A stretch of 64,000 nt of DNA from Spirochaetaceae bacterium (lineage in GTDB: Bacteria > Spirochaetota > Spirochaetia > DSM-27196 > SKKC01), in the NCBI GenBank assembly GCA_007694005.1, contig RECN01000059.1, positions 18,145 through 82,144 on the forward strand, read 5' to 3'. Numbering within the stretch: position 1 is the stretch's first letter; each line of letters begins with the position of its first letter. This document shows positions 36,118 through 46,051 of the stretch, piece after piece. Made by a program: the position numbers and the translations under genes. Below the pieces are notes generated by a model, which saw only the letters and a program-made list of their open reading frames with translations, was not told where the DNA came from and searched no databases.

Positions 36118-37129
36118 GCAGGGTACTTCCTTGATTGTGCGTCAGCGCGAGTTCGTGCTGGAGCGAGCGGGCAAGCAGCGTGCCTATATCCGCACGGCTA
36201 TGTGCCGGTCGAACGGATCCGCCCCGATTGCCTGCAGCGTGTTCGGCATATGCGGAGTCTGCAGGATCTTCATAGAGATCCGATGCACCGGCCACGATCC
36301 GTGCTCCCTCGTCCGACAGGGCCCGGGTTCCGGCTGCTGCCGGTCCTGCCGACACACCGACTGAGTGGACACACAACTCGCGACCCTGGTCCAGAGCATA
36401 ATCAGCGGTAATGAGGGCGCCGCTGTGCTCGGGAGCCTCCATCAGCACGACCCAGCGTGAAAGGCCGCTGATTATCCGGTTTCGTTGCGGGAAGTGATGC
36501 TTGAGCGGGGGGGTGCCGGGTGGATACTCGCTGACGATGGCGCCGTCGCTCTCAAGCATCCGCCCGGCAAGGCTGCGATGCGAAGCCGGATACAGGGTAT
36601 CGATACCGCTTCCAAGCACCGCAGTCGTATGACCGCAGGCATCGACGGCTCCGCGATGCGCCTCCCCGTCGATTCCGGCAGCAAGTCCACTGACCACCGG
36701 GATACCGTGGCCGGCAAGATCGGAGGCAAAACGCCGGGCCTCACGCCGCGCAGCTTCAGACGGATGTCGAGTGCCGACAACAGCACACTGCGGTGCATCG
36801 GGGGGCGCAATTTCTCCCCGGACGAACAGGAGAAATGGCGGATCAAAGGTCTCGCGTAAAAGCGGCGGGTACCCGGTCGACCAGACCGGCAAAATCCGAA
36901 TTCCACGTGTCTCGCAGATCCTCAGATCCTGCTCACCCGCACGCAGAAGGGCAGCCGGGTCGAACGAGCGGATCTTCAGTCCACGTCCCGCAACCCGCGA
37001 AAGCCGGTCCTTGTCGAGCATCGAAAACCCCGACTCCGTGCGAACCGCCGTAAGTACGGCTTCCTTTTCACCGCATCGGAGAGACGTAATGCGGTGAACA
37101 GCGAGAAACACGGGCGTAATCGGAGTCAT
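36107..37129 (-). CDS. dprA: DprA, DNA-processing protein for transformation
   Basis: 340 aa Rossmann-fold protein that loads RecA on incoming single-stranded DNA. Signature VVGTRHPSEAARREA, then GLAAGIDGEAHRGA, VLGSGIDTLYP, and FPQRNRIISGLS are all present. The C-terminal winged-helix region looks short or degenerate. It overlaps the TPR gene by 4 nt (ATGA) and xerC by 11 nt. Confidence 0.93.
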   Translation of the reverse strand: MTPITPVFLAVHRITSLRCGEKEAVLTAVRTESGFSMLDKDRLSRVAGRGLKIRSFDPAALLRAGEQDLRICETRGIRILPVWSTGYPPLLRETFDPPFLLFVRGEIAPPDAPQCAVVGTRHPSEAARREARRFASDLAGHGIPVVSGLAAGIDGEAHRGAVDACGHTTAVLGSGIDTLYPASHRSLAGRMLESDGAIVSEYPPGTPPLKHHFPQRNRIISGLSRWVVLMEAPEHSGALITADYALDQGRELCVHSVGVSAGPAAAGTRALSDEGARIVAGASDLYEDPADSAYAEHAAGNRGGSVRPAHSRADIGTLLARSLQHELALTHNQGSTLHGN

Positions 37130-37854
37130 TGGCTGCGAAGCTCCATCTGCAGGGCTCTGGCTCTGTCCCGGGTCTCGTTGTCGACCGCGTGTTCTATAAC
37201 CTGATCGTACGCACGAACAGCCTCTTCCACGCGGCCAAGCGTAGCGAGCGCGTAGGCGCGGACGGCGTGCGCACGGTCATTCCGCGGTTGCGACTCGACG
37301 GCCCGGTCTGCGTAGACAAGCGCGTCCTCGGGGCGGTCGAGCTCAAAGGCGAGCAGCACAGAAAGTGCGTAGGCAGCTGCGGTATACCGTGGCCGCAGCT
37401 CAAGGGCGCGCCGATACGCACGCTCTGCGTGGTCCAGTCTCGCCTCGCGTTCTGCTGCGACTGTTGCCGCCTGAGCGTGCAGGCCTGCAGAAACGCCTAT
37501 GTAGTAAAATATCGTCGGGTTCTCCGACTGAATCTCGGAAGCGTGAACAAACTGTTCCAGCGCCGGCCCGTACATTCGCTGGTCGAGCAGACGCATAGCC
37601 AGAAGCCGGTGCGCGTTAGCAAGATTGCCCAGGGCCCGGAGCGTTGACTCCACCTCGTCAAGATAGCGATCAACATCCTGCTCAAGCTCGCGTATCGTCG
37701 CCCGATCCGCCTCGCTGCGTTCTATCGCTTCGGGTTCCGTCATGAGCAGACGGTCCACTGCACCGTCGCGTTCGGGCCTGCACGCGGCGAGCATCAGGCC
37801 CGCCGAACCGAGCAGGAGTATTGCACGCACTATGCTGATGGCTTTCGCTTGCAT
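37126..37854 (-). CDS. TPR-repeat lipoprotein
   Basis: 242 aa. The signal peptide has lipobox LAAC, with acylated Cys25. About three or four TPR units lie at about 70-225 (GNLANAHRLLAMRLLDQ, ALEQFVHASEIQSENPT, LDHAERAYRRALELRPR, EDALVYADRAVESQPRN). It should be an outer- or inner-membrane-attached protein-interaction scaffold; the partner is unknown. GGAG lies 7 nt before the ATG. Sits between xerD and dprA. Confidence 0.85.
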   Translation of the reverse strand: MQAKAISIVRAILLLGSAGLMLAACRPERDGAVDRLLMTEPEAIERSEADRATIRELEQDVDRYLDEVESTLRALGNLANAHRLLAMRLLDQRMYGPALEQFVHASEIQSENPTIFYYIGVSAGLHAQAATVAAEREARLDHAERAYRRALELRPRYTAAAYALSVLLAFELDRPEDALVYADRAVESQPRNDRAHAVRAYALATLGRVEEAVRAYDQVIEHAVDNETRDRARALQMELRSQ

Positions 37855-37877
37855 ACGCCTTCTCCGATAATCCCTGA

Positions 37878-38789
37878 CTATCCTCGTGGATGGTGTGTTC
37901 TGTGGTACTCCGCGAGAGCGTCCCGGTCCACATGGGTGTATATCTGTGTTGTGGAAATATCCTGATGACCAAGAAGTTCCTGTACACTGCGGAGATCCGC
38001 ACCTCCCTCCAGAAGATGAGTCGCAAAACTGTGTCTGAGCGTGTGAACCTTCGCGTCTATTCCGGTCTTTCCCGAGAGTTCACGAAACCGCTTCCACATA
38101 CCCTTACGACTCAAACCTTCGCCCCGATTGTTTAAAAACAGACTGTCGGTGCGCTTTTTTGTTCTCACGAGCTTTGGCCTGCCCTTTTCGAGGTAATCCG
38201 ACAAGCGCTGCACCGCTTCCTCTCCGAGTGGAACCAGACGTTCGCGATCGCCCTTACCCCTCACCCGCACCACGCCTTCTCTGAGGTATATGCTGTTCAA
38301 ACGTAGCTCAACGGCCTCCGAGATCCGCAGCCCGCAGGAATAGATCAGCTCGAACAGAGCTCGATCGCGCATACCGCGAGGTGTCGAACAGTCAATGCTC
38401 GCGAGCAGCTCGTCTATTTCTTCGACCCGGAGCACCCCTGGAATCCGCTGTTCGGCGCGTGGTACTTCAAGCAGCAGGGCGGGATTGTCCGGTCGGTAGT
38501 CATCGATCACGAGGAAGTGATACATCGCACGTATCGCGCTTATGATCTTTGCAACCGTACGCTGATCAACACCGTTCTCACCTCGACGACTGACGAGGTA
38601 GGACACGATCGTGTCGGTATCAAGATCGGCGACGTCCACCTTCTGAACGGCTGCGAAACGGGACAGCATCCTGCATTCCCGCATGTAGGTCTCGACCGTC
38701 TGTCGACTCAGCCTGAGCTCGACAGACAGGTAGTCTTCGAATCTCTCAAGTGTATCACGTGACGTTGCTACGGCCGACGACTCACGCAC
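37878..38789 (-). CDS. xerD: Tyrosine recombinase XerD
   Basis: 303 aa. The catalytic set is complete: R155, K179, H249, R252, H275, Y284. The tail [20 protein letters not shown] is XerD-like. The start is GTG 38789: GGAGG lies 5 nt upstream and the start overlaps the ftsZ stop by 8 nt (GTGCGTGA). The longer open frame from 38870 runs inside ftsZ and has no site. It is the likely partner of XerC, about 1.8 kb downstream. Confidence 0.92.
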   Translation of the reverse strand: MRESSAVATSRDTLERFEDYLSVELRLSRQTVETYMRECRMLSRFAAVQKVDVADLDTDTIVSYLVSRRGENGVDQRTVAKIISAIRAMYHFLVIDDYRPDNPALLLEVPRAEQRIPGVLRVEEIDELLASIDCSTPRGMRDRALFELIYSCGLRISEAVELRLNSIYLREGVVRVRGKGDRERLVPLGEEAVQRLSDYLEKGRPKLVRTKKRTDSLFLNNRGEGLSRKGMWKRFRELSGKTGIDAKVHTLRHSFATHLLEGGADLRSVQELLGHQDISTTQIYTHVDRDALAEYHRTHHPRG

Positions 38790-39969
38790 CCTGCCCTCCG
38801 CCTGAAGACCGCCGATAGCGCAGGACAGCCGGCACGCCGAGCTCCTGATTCTCAGGACTGTCGCTCTCAAACAGCTCTCCGGAGTGGTCCCGCTGGGTGC
38901 GACCGCTTGTCATATTGACCCATTCTTCGAGACTGATGTACTCGCTTTTGGAACGGTCCTCCGACTCCGGGGCCCGCCGGGGAATGTCGTCCGATGAAAA
39001 ACCGGTCGCGATGACCGTTACCTTGACCTCATCATCGAGGGTTTCGTCGATCGTGGTACCGGCAATAATGAGGGCATCGTCGTCCGCATTGCTGGTAATG
39101 ATATTGAGTACTTCCTCGTACTCAGTGAGCGAGAAGTCGGGACCCCCGGTTACGTTTACCAGCAGACCTTTGGACCCCTCGATACGGGCGTCTTCGAGAA
39201 GCGGATTATTGATGGCATTGGTCGCGGCATCGACTGCCCGATTATCGCCTTCCCCGTTTCCGATGCCCATGAGTGCATCACCATTGCCCTTCATGATCGT
39301 CCGTACATCGGCAAAGTCGATGTTTATGTCGCCCGGACGGGTTATGAGGTCAGAGATACCCTGTACACCCTGACGCAATACGTCATCAGCGATGCGCAGC
39401 GCCTGCGTCATGGGGGTGCGTCGGTCGACGATCTTCAGCAGATGCTGGTTCGGAATTGTGATCAGGGTATCGCAATGCTCCCTGAGACGCGCGATTCCGT
39501 CGTCTGCCAGCCTTGACTTGTACTTTCCTTCGTGGTTAAACGGCCGCGTTACAACCGCAACGGTCAGGATACCCATTTCACGGGCGATGCCCGCGATGAC
39601 CGGTGCTGCACCGGTTCCGGTTCCTCCGCCCATACCTGCGGTAATGAAGACCATGTCGGCACCCTGTATCAGGTCCTTGATCTCCTCGCGGTCTTCCTGA
39701 GCAGCCTTTTCACCGACGGAGGGGTCACCACCGGCGCCGAGTCCTCCCGTGAGTTTACTTCCCAGCGGCATCCTGGTTTCAGCGTGAGACCGCTGCAGGG
39801 CCTGCAGATCGGTATTCACCGCTACAAACTCGACGTTTCGCAGGCCGGCGGCGATCATGCGGTTTACGGCGTTACCACCGCCACCACCGACGCCTATTAC
39901 CTTAATGATCGTCGGACTTCCGACTTCGTGGTCAAACCCGCTTCCATTATCAAGAATTTCGAACTTCAT
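38782..39969 (-). CDS. ftsZ: FtsZ, tubulin-like cell division GTPase
   Basis: 395 aa. The tubulin signature [13 protein letters not shown] and the N-terminal [14 protein letters not shown] are present. T7 loop residues are in [11 protein letters not shown]. The C-terminal tail [11 protein letters not shown] matches the peptide that binds FtsA and other partners. ATG 39969 has GGAGG 4 nt upstream; an in-frame TTG 12 nt upstream is less likely. Last division gene of the dcw cluster, followed by xerD. Confidence 0.97.
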   Translation of the reverse strand: MKFEILDNGSGFDHEVGSPTIIKVIGVGGGGGNAVNRMIAAGLRNVEFVAVNTDLQALQRSHAETRMPLGSKLTGGLGAGGDPSVGEKAAQEDREEIKDLIQGADMVFITAGMGGGTGTGAAPVIAGIAREMGILTVAVVTRPFNHEGKYKSRLADDGIARLREHCDTLITIPNQHLLKIVDRRTPMTQALRIADDVLRQGVQGISDLITRPGDINIDFADVRTIMKGNGDALMGIGNGEGDNRAVDAATNAINNPLLEDARIEGSKGLLVNVTGGPDFSLTEYEEVLNIITSNADDDALIIAGTTIDETLDDEVKVTVIATGFSSDDIPRRAPESEDRSKSEYISLEEWVNMTSGRTQRDHSGELFESDSPENQELGVPAVLRYRRSSGGGQGA

Positions 39970-40021
39970 AGCCCCTCCCAAGTCTATTCAGCTGACTTAT
40001 GTGTTTTGTCGGTTGAATCGA

Positions 40022-41254
40022 TTACTCAAAAAAATTCCGTATCCATTTCCCCAGTGTCTGCAAGGTACGACCTCCTTCCCTCCGTCCGGAATCGATCCGC
40101 ACCGGATCCATCTGTGCCGCGGCGTAGTGCACGAGTCCGACTGCAGTCGCAAACTCGGGTCGCTGATAGGCTTCAGGCAGACCTTTACGGTCCATGGGGC
40201 GCCCGATTCTCGCAGGACTCCCGAAGATGTCCTGCGCGAGATCAACCGCTCCGGGCATTAACGCTCCACCACCGGTCAGGACGACACCCCCGCCGATAGA
40301 TCGCAGGTAGCCCTTCCTGTCGAGCTTTTCCCTGACCATGCCGAAGATCTCTTCCATTCGCGGCTGAATGATCTCTGCGAGGCCGCGACGCTGAATCGAA
40401 AGCGGCGGCCGCCCGCCGACACCGGGAATAATGACGGGCTCATTGTCGTCGACCATATCCACGTAACAGCAACCCGCTTCACGCTTGATGCGCTCCGCAC
40501 TGTCCACCGGTGTTTTCAGCATGATGGAAATGTCGTTCGTCACCTGCGCTCCGCCTATTCCGACGACCCCGGTGTAATACGGAGCTCCATCCGAGTAGAC
40601 GAGCATGTCGGTTGTCCCGCCGCCGAGGTCGAGTAGCAGTACACCTAACTCGCGTTCATCGGTGGAAAGCACCGAACCTGCCGAAGCGAGGCCGTCGAGG
40701 ACCATGTGATCGACTCGAAACCCTGCCCGATTGATGCATTTGACCAGGTTCTGTGCGCTGGTCACGCTTCCGGTAATGATGTGAACTTCGCATTCGAGCC
40801 GAACACCGATCATGTCGAGCGGGTTCCGGATTCCCGCCTGATCATCCACGATGAACTCCTGCGGAATGACGTGAAGTATCTCCCTGTCCATGGGAATGAC
40901 CACCGCTCGAGCGGCGTCAATGACCCGATCGACATCAACCTGTGTAATCTCCCGTCCGCGCCCGGTCACAGCCACAACGCCACGTGAGTTCATTCCCTCG
41001 ACGTGCCCGCCGGCCACTCCGGTGACAACAGCCTGTACTTCACGGCCTGCGTTCTGCTCCGCTTCCTCTATGGCTTCAGCGACACTTCGCAAGGTTGCTT
41101 CGATATTGATGACGACACCTCGTCGAAGTCCCGAGGACGCAGCAACACCCATACCCAGAAACTCCGCTTCTCCTGTCTCGGTCATTTCAGCGATGACCGC
41201 ACAGACCTTACTGGTTCCTATATCAAGCGCCACTATTGTGGAGTCTATCGCCAT
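40022..41254 (-). CDS. ftsA: FtsA, actin-like division protein
   Basis: 410 aa. The actin-fold N-terminus is VALDIGTSKVCAVIAE, the phosphate-2 motif is LLDLGGGTTDMLVYSDG, and IGGGVVLTGGGALMPG follows. The C-terminal amphipathic helix (LGKWIRNFFE) should anchor FtsZ to the membrane. The start overlaps the ftsQ stop by 10 nt, with AGAGGG 6 nt upstream. It lies 52 nt before ftsZ. Confidence 0.96.
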   Translation of the reverse strand: MAIDSTIVALDIGTSKVCAVIAEMTETGEAEFLGMGVAASSGLRRGVVINIEATLRSVAEAIEEAEQNAGREVQAVVTGVAGGHVEGMNSRGVVAVTGRGREITQVDVDRVIDAARAVVIPMDREILHVIPQEFIVDDQAGIRNPLDMIGVRLECEVHIITGSVTSAQNLVKCINRAGFRVDHMVLDGLASAGSVLSTDERELGVLLLDLGGGTTDMLVYSDGAPYYTGVVGIGGAQVTNDISIMLKTPVDSAERIKREAGCCYVDMVDDNEPVIIPGVGGRPPLSIQRRGLAEIIQPRMEEIFGMVREKLDRKGYLRSIGGGVVLTGGGALMPGAVDLAQDIFGSPARIGRPMDRKGLPEAYQRPEFATAVGLVHYAAAQMDPVRIDSGRREGGRTLQTLGKWIRNFFE

Positions 41255-42180
41255 GAATCGCCCTCTCCCCGCAGGGTATAGACCACATCGCGACCACGCA
41301 AGTCTATCTCGGCCACGTTCTCTTCTCCGTACTCAGCACGTACGTAACTGATGATGCGCAGCGCCTGTTCGTAAGTCTCCGGCCGGGCGCGCGCGTCGAG
41401 ACGGACCGGTATCGCCGCATTGAGCGGATAGAGCACCGTCTCGAACCTTCGTCCGACCGGCACGAGCCGGATCTCGCTTATGAGATTGAACAGATCGGGG
41501 TGTTCGCGACGCAGCACGGTCAGATCCTGAAATAGACCAAGTATCTCATCCGGCAGCGCGTCTCCGAAGCTGAAGTTCCTGAACTGTATCCCGCTGATTA
41601 TGGGGAGTGTCAGATCGCCTGCGCGTGCATCCCGAAAGAGCACACCGTCCTGGTCGCCGGCCACGGGTATCACCCCGGTGTCCGTTGCCACGTCGATCAC
41701 AAACAGAGGCGTTCGACCCTGAAGGTCAATAATGAGCGTATCCGGAAACACCCGGGTCACGTGCGCACTGCGGACAGCCGGTAGTGACGATAGCCGTTGC
41801 TCGATCGCGCGTGTGTCTACGTGCAGATACAGAACCCGACCCGATAAGCCTGTAGCTTCCAGAAGCTGCTCACGCGAAAGAACCACATCACCGTCGACTC
41901 TCACCGTAGAGATAGCGAGATTCGGGGCTATGACGTGCTGAAATGTAAGCTCACCCGCCGCGATTGTAATAACTGTGAGTACGAGACCGATAATGAGCGT
42001 TCGAACGAGTCGTATGCGCTTACCGGTCGATTCTCCCTGAACAGTGGCGCGCTCCGTATTTCGCGTACTCTGCCGACCTGAAAGCCGATCGGTGCCACTC
42101 TGAGCGAAACGGAACCTGGCATCGTGGGAAGGCTGCGACCATGCCTCGGGTGCGCGAGTCCGCACTGCATCATCAGCCAT
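41245..42180 (-). CDS. ftsQ: FtsQ/DivIB, division protein
   Basis: 311 aa bitopic membrane protein. A cytoplasmic head of about 60 residues precedes one membrane helix at about 62-82, then the POTRA domain (STVRVDGDVVLSREQLLEATGL) and the FtsQ beta domain. ATG 42180 is supported by GGAGG 6 nt upstream and overlaps the ftsW stop by 8 nt. It links FtsL to the divisome. Confidence 0.9.
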   Translation of the reverse strand: MADDAVRTRAPEAWSQPSHDARFRFAQSGTDRLSGRQSTRNTERATVQGESTGKRIRLVRTLIIGLVLTVITIAAGELTFQHVIAPNLAISTVRVDGDVVLSREQLLEATGLSGRVLYLHVDTRAIEQRLSSLPAVRSAHVTRVFPDTLIIDLQGRTPLFVIDVATDTGVIPVAGDQDGVLFRDARAGDLTLPIISGIQFRNFSFGDALPDEILGLFQDLTVLRREHPDLFNLISEIRLVPVGRRFETVLYPLNAAIPVRLDARARPETYEQALRIISYVRAEYGEENVAEIDLRGRDVVYTLRGEGDSWR

Positions 42181-43318
42181 GGAGCTCCTCCGGATCGGAC
42201 ACCGATCGTGAAACATTCAACAGGAAACCACACGCAAGCAGAGTGACAAGCATGCTCGATCCGCCGGAGCTGAAGAACGGCAACGGCACACCGGTTGCCG
42301 GCACAGCCCCGGCCACGACGGCGATGTTCAGCAGCGCCTGAAACACGATCATGGACGTAACGCCAAACGCGAGAAAACTTCGAAACGTATCGGGCGCTCG
42401 CATCGCGATGTAATAGCCTCTCCACGCGAAAACCGTAAACAGGGCGATAATGGCGACGACTCCGACGAGCCCGAGCTCTTCGGCGACGACGGCAAACACG
42501 AAGTCCGAATGCACTTCCGGGAGCGCGCCCATTTTCTGTGTACCCAGTCCGATACCGACCCCCCATGCGCCACCGCTTTCGAGCGCCCGTTCGGCGGCGA
42601 GGATCTGGAAACCGGAACCCGCGGGGTCAAGCGACGGGTCGAGAAACGCGAGCAGGCGACGCACGCGATGTTCCCGGCTGAGAAGCAGAATCACCGCGAG
42701 AGGAGTCGAAACGAGGCCCAGTCCGAAGAAATATCTCAGCGGAGCGCCTGCTACGAAAAACATCGCCATGCCAAGCACAAACACAAAAACGGCCGTCGAG
42801 AAGTCGTTCTGCACGTAAATCAGGAACGAGAATAACGCGAGAACAAGAAACGGCGGCAAAAGCGTGTTGACCGCGTCGTCCATGGAGTCCTGCTTATTAC
42901 TCAGGAGATGTGCAAGATAGATCACCATGACCAGCTTGACGAGCTCGCTCGGCTGGAAGCTGCGCCCGAAGACGAAGATCCATCGGCGCGCACCCTGAAG
43001 CGATGCCCCTATGCCAGGAACAAAGGTAAGCGACATAAGTACGAGCGCTCCAAGAAGCATGACCGGGAGAAATTTGCGCATCCTGTCGAGCGAAACCGTT
43101 GCCGGGAGGATTGCGAGCACCGCTCCGAGCAGCGTAAACAGGCCCTGCGTGCGGAAGAATCGATACGGATCGCCGAAGAGGTGCCCGGCGCGGAAGAACG
43201 AACTGGAGAAGAGGACCGTGAGCCCGGTCCCTGTCAGAAGAACCACCGAGCCAAGCAGCATCGAGTCAACCGATCGTTTGAGATGCACCCGTTCAGCGCT
43301 GAAACTGTAGGATGCCAT
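42173..43318 (-). CDS. ftsW: FtsW, septal peptidoglycan glycosyltransferase
   Basis: 381 aa SEDS-family protein with about ten membrane helices. It contains PSELVKLVMVIYLA and the segment GIGLGTQKMGALPEVHSDFVFAVVAEELG (about residues 258-286) that includes the SEDS catalytic loop. PLPFFSSGGSSM near the end is the family signature. It overlaps the murF stop by 1 nt. Its usual partner, FtsI, is not encoded in this cluster. Confidence 0.96.
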   Translation of the reverse strand: MASYSFSAERVHLKRSVDSMLLGSVVLLTGTGLTVLFSSSFFRAGHLFGDPYRFFRTQGLFTLLGAVLAILPATVSLDRMRKFLPVMLLGALVLMSLTFVPGIGASLQGARRWIFVFGRSFQPSELVKLVMVIYLAHLLSNKQDSMDDAVNTLLPPFLVLALFSFLIYVQNDFSTAVFVFVLGMAMFFVAGAPLRYFFGLGLVSTPLAVILLLSREHRVRRLLAFLDPSLDPAGSGFQILAAERALESGGAWGVGIGLGTQKMGALPEVHSDFVFAVVAEELGLVGVVAIIALFTVFAWRGYYIAMRAPDTFRSFLAFGVTSMIVFQALLNIAVVAGAVPATGVPLPFFSSGGSSMLVTLLACGFLLNVSRSVSDPEELHG

Positions 43319-44769
43319 TACACAGCCTCCCCTTGTCCGACCGGTGTCGTCGCCGAAAGCGTTGCATCGACAACAGGGAGAAGCTTTTCAAGCCCGACCG
43401 CACGACTGCCTTTCAGAAGCACCACATCACCCGACCGGACAACCTTTCGCACCAGCGGTTCCGCGGCCTCAACGTCATCCGCCCAGAAATTCTGGCCGCT
43501 GAAACCCGCATGTTCGCAGGCCCGGTGCGCATCGCGCATGTGTGACCCCACGAACACGACCGCCTGCACAGGCAGCATTGCGACACGCCCCCCGACGCGC
43601 TCGTGCTCTACGCGCGAGAGCTCACCGATCTCGAGCATGGAGCCGAGCACGCAGACCTGACGACTGCCCGCTCCGACAGACAACAGGTCAAGCGACGCGT
43701 GCATCGATTGAGGATTCGCGTTGTAGCAGTCAAGAATTACGGTGCAGACACCACGGAGAATCTGCGCCCGGCCAAACATCGGCAGCACGGCCTCGATCCC
43801 CGCCTGTATGCTGTCGAGACTGATACCCATGGTGCGAGCGACGACGGCAGCCGCGAGCGCGTTCATGCCCATTGCCTGGCCGACCAGGTTAACGGCGATT
43901 TTCCGGCCACCAAAAGACAGAACGCCCCCCGCGAGCCCACGGGTACGGTAGCCTCCAAATTCGGGTGTTGCGCGTGATCCGAATCGAACGATCCGGCCAC
44001 GAACTCCGGCAGCGAGCACCGAGGCGTATTCATCATCATCCGGAATAAAAGCGGTCTGCTTTCCGGTGAACTGCGAGAAGATCATGCGTTTTTCGCGGGC
44101 GACACCTTCGCGTGTATGAACGAACTCGGTATGCGCAAGACCGGTGTTCGTAACGATGGCGTAATCAGGTCTCACCAGCTCGGTGAGCAGAGCAATCTGT
44201 CCTATACCGTCCATTGCAATCTCGAATACGGCGAAACGATGATCGGAACCGATTTCGAGCATGGCCATTGGCAGGCCGATTTCGCTGTTAAGATTCCCTC
44301 TGCTTCGCCAGGTCGCCCCGGCAGTCGAGAGTATCGAAGCGATCAGCTCCTTCGTCGTCGTCTTTCCGTTACTTCCGGTGACACCGACTTTTACCAGACC
44401 GGGAAAGCGGGCGAGATGCGCTCTCGCCAGTCGTTGCAGGACGTAGAGAGGATCGTCGCACGACAGAACGGTCACGTTTTGATACAGAGCGTCTTCCTGA
44501 AGGTCCTGCAGAACCTCATCGACCCGATCATCACGGACAATAACAAGACGGGCACCTTTCGATACGGCGTCCCGGACGTAGGTGTGACCATCGGCAAAGC
44601 GGCCCGGAAGCGCAACGAACGCACAGCCTTCGGTGGTGATGCGGGAATCGACGACAACACCGAAGAAGTCATTCCGCATGCGTGAATGCACGGTGTGCGG
44701 GATAGCTTCATTCGACAGCACCTGCAGGTAGAACTCGGACGTGATTCGAGGAAAAGCCTTCGCACTCAC
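43318..44769 (-). CDS. murF: MurF, UDP-MurNAc-tripeptide:D-Ala-D-Ala ligase
   Basis: 483 aa. The ATP-binding motif is VGVTGSNGKTTTKELIAS, followed by the Mur ligase central domain (YAIVTNTGLAHTEFV) and the C-terminal domain with LDCYNANPQSMHASL. It adds D-Ala-D-Ala to complete the cell-wall precursor. The start overlaps the ftsL-like stop by 4 nt. It is the only mur ligase in the cluster. Confidence 0.96.
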   Translation of the reverse strand: MSAKAFPRITSEFYLQVLSNEAIPHTVHSRMRNDFFGVVVDSRITTEGCAFVALPGRFADGHTYVRDAVSKGARLVIVRDDRVDEVLQDLQEDALYQNVTVLSCDDPLYVLQRLARAHLARFPGLVKVGVTGSNGKTTTKELIASILSTAGATWRSRGNLNSEIGLPMAMLEIGSDHRFAVFEIAMDGIGQIALLTELVRPDYAIVTNTGLAHTEFVHTREGVAREKRMIFSQFTGKQTAFIPDDDEYASVLAAGVRGRIVRFGSRATPEFGGYRTRGLAGGVLSFGGRKIAVNLVGQAMGMNALAAAVVARTMGISLDSIQAGIEAVLPMFGRAQILRGVCTVILDCYNANPQSMHASLDLLSVGAGSRQVCVLGSMLEIGELSRVEHERVGGRVAMLPVQAVVFVGSHMRDAHRACEHAGFSGQNFWADDVEAAEPLVRKVVRSGDVVLLKGSRAVGLEKLLPVVDATLSATTPVGQGEAV

Positions 44770-45059
44770 TGCCTGCGCTCCAATGCGGAACTCAGCGCTT
44801 CCACGCGGGGGCCGGCGAAGGTCTGCTCGAGTCCGAACACCTCCCTTGAGAGGCGATCTATTCGCGCAGGTGAGCTTAGAGCAGATACGCTGGTGATTGC
44901 CCGCTTGTTTGCCTCAAGCAGAGTTCGTTGTTGAGACTCCGCCTGGCGGATCTCACGCTGCACACGGTCAAAACGGAAGGCCTGATGTGCGTTGACGAAG
45001 AGAAGAACCGGCACAAGAGCTATGAGTATCCAGGCAACAATGGACAGACGCTTCACCAT
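44766..45059 (-). CDS. ftsL: FtsL-like bitopic division protein
   Basis: 97 aa. One membrane helix at about 5-23 is followed by a coiled coil (FDRVQREIRQAESQQRTLLEANKRA, split) and a C-terminal segment typical of FtsL (ARIDRLSREVFGLEQ). The assignment rests on topology and position between rsmH and murF, where FtsL is normally found; sequence identity in this family is low. Overlaps rsmH by 7 nt. Confidence 0.75.
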   Translation of the reverse strand: MVKRLSIVAWILIALVPVLLFVNAHQAFRFDRVQREIRQAESQQRTLLEANKRAITSVSALSSPARIDRLSREVFGLEQTFAGPRVEALSSALERRQ

Positions 45060-46051
45060 GACTCCTCGATCCGGGTCTTCTCGACAACACGAAGCTTGGC
45101 GCTTCGAGAGGCCGGATTTCCGGCGACTTCCTCGTACGATGGCACAACAGGCCTGCGGGTAAGAATCGTTATTCGCTCACCCTCAGGCATTGCCACCGTA
45201 TCTATTAGTTTCGGCGCGAACTTCGAAGCAGTAGAGTGCTTTGCCGTGACCGCAGAGCGACCGACAGCCGATTCGTCACCGGATGCAGCTCGAAACGCCC
45301 ATTTTACCAGCCGGTCTTCAAGGCTGTGAAACGTAATGACTGCCATGCGACCGTGATCGGGAGACAAGGCTGCGAGCGCTCGTGGAAGAGCCGTCCGGAG
45401 ACGCTCCAGCTCGGCGTTGACCGCGATACGGAGGGCCTGAAAGGTCCTCGTCGCCGGATTGATGCGCCCGCGACGGTACGCCGCAGGCACTGCCGACGTT
45501 ACCGTTTCAACCAGATCACCGGTAGTGCGAAGACCACCAGCGCTCCTGACACGAACGATCGCAGCTGCAATGCGACGACTGTACCGCTCCTCGCCAAACA
45601 CATAAATGATGTCGGCCAGATCTTCCTGCGAAATACCCGACAGCAGCTCGGCTGCACTCATGACGGAATCGGAGAGACGCATGTCCAGTGGCTCATCCTC
45701 CCGGAACGTAAAGCCACGGCCTGAACCTGCGAGATGGAAAGTACTGATGCCAAGATCGAAGAGGATGCGATGAGGTCGGGCGCCTGTGTATGACAACCAG
45801 AAGTCATCATACCAGGCGCACACAAACTCCACCTGCGACGCACGCGGCCCCAGAAAATGTCTGGCCCGCTCAATCATGGTCGCATCCGCATCCACACCAA
45901 TAAGACGTGAGTCAGGAGCATGCTCAAGGAGCAGCGCTGAATGTCCGCCTTCTCCGAGGGTGCAATCAACAACAGGCCCGGCATTCGTCGTATCGGGTTT
46001 CAGAAACTCGACGATCTCTGCCGGCAGAACAGGTACATGTGACCGTTCCAT
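45053..46051 (-). CDS. rsmH: RsmH (MraW), 16S rRNA m4C1402 methyltransferase
   Basis: 332 aa SAM-dependent methyltransferase. N-terminal HVPVLPAEIVEFL, the SAM motif VDCTLGEGGHSALLLE, ILFDLGISTFHL, RGFTFREDEPLDMRL, and PATRTFQALRIAVN near the C-terminus are all diagnostic. It sits directly after mraZ (stop and start adjacent). Confidence 0.97.
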   Translation of the reverse strand: MERSHVPVLPAEIVEFLKPDTTNAGPVVDCTLGEGGHSALLLEHAPDSRLIGVDADATMIERARHFLGPRASQVEFVCAWYDDFWLSYTGARPHRILFDLGISTFHLAGSGRGFTFREDEPLDMRLSDSVMSAAELLSGISQEDLADIIYVFGEERYSRRIAAAIVRVRSAGGLRTTGDLVETVTSAVPAAYRRGRINPATRTFQALRIAVNAELERLRTALPRALAALSPDHGRMAVITFHSLEDRLVKWAFRAASGDESAVGRSAVTAKHSTASKFAPKLIDTVAMPEGERITILTRRPVVPSYEEVAGNPASRSAKLRVVEKTRIEESW

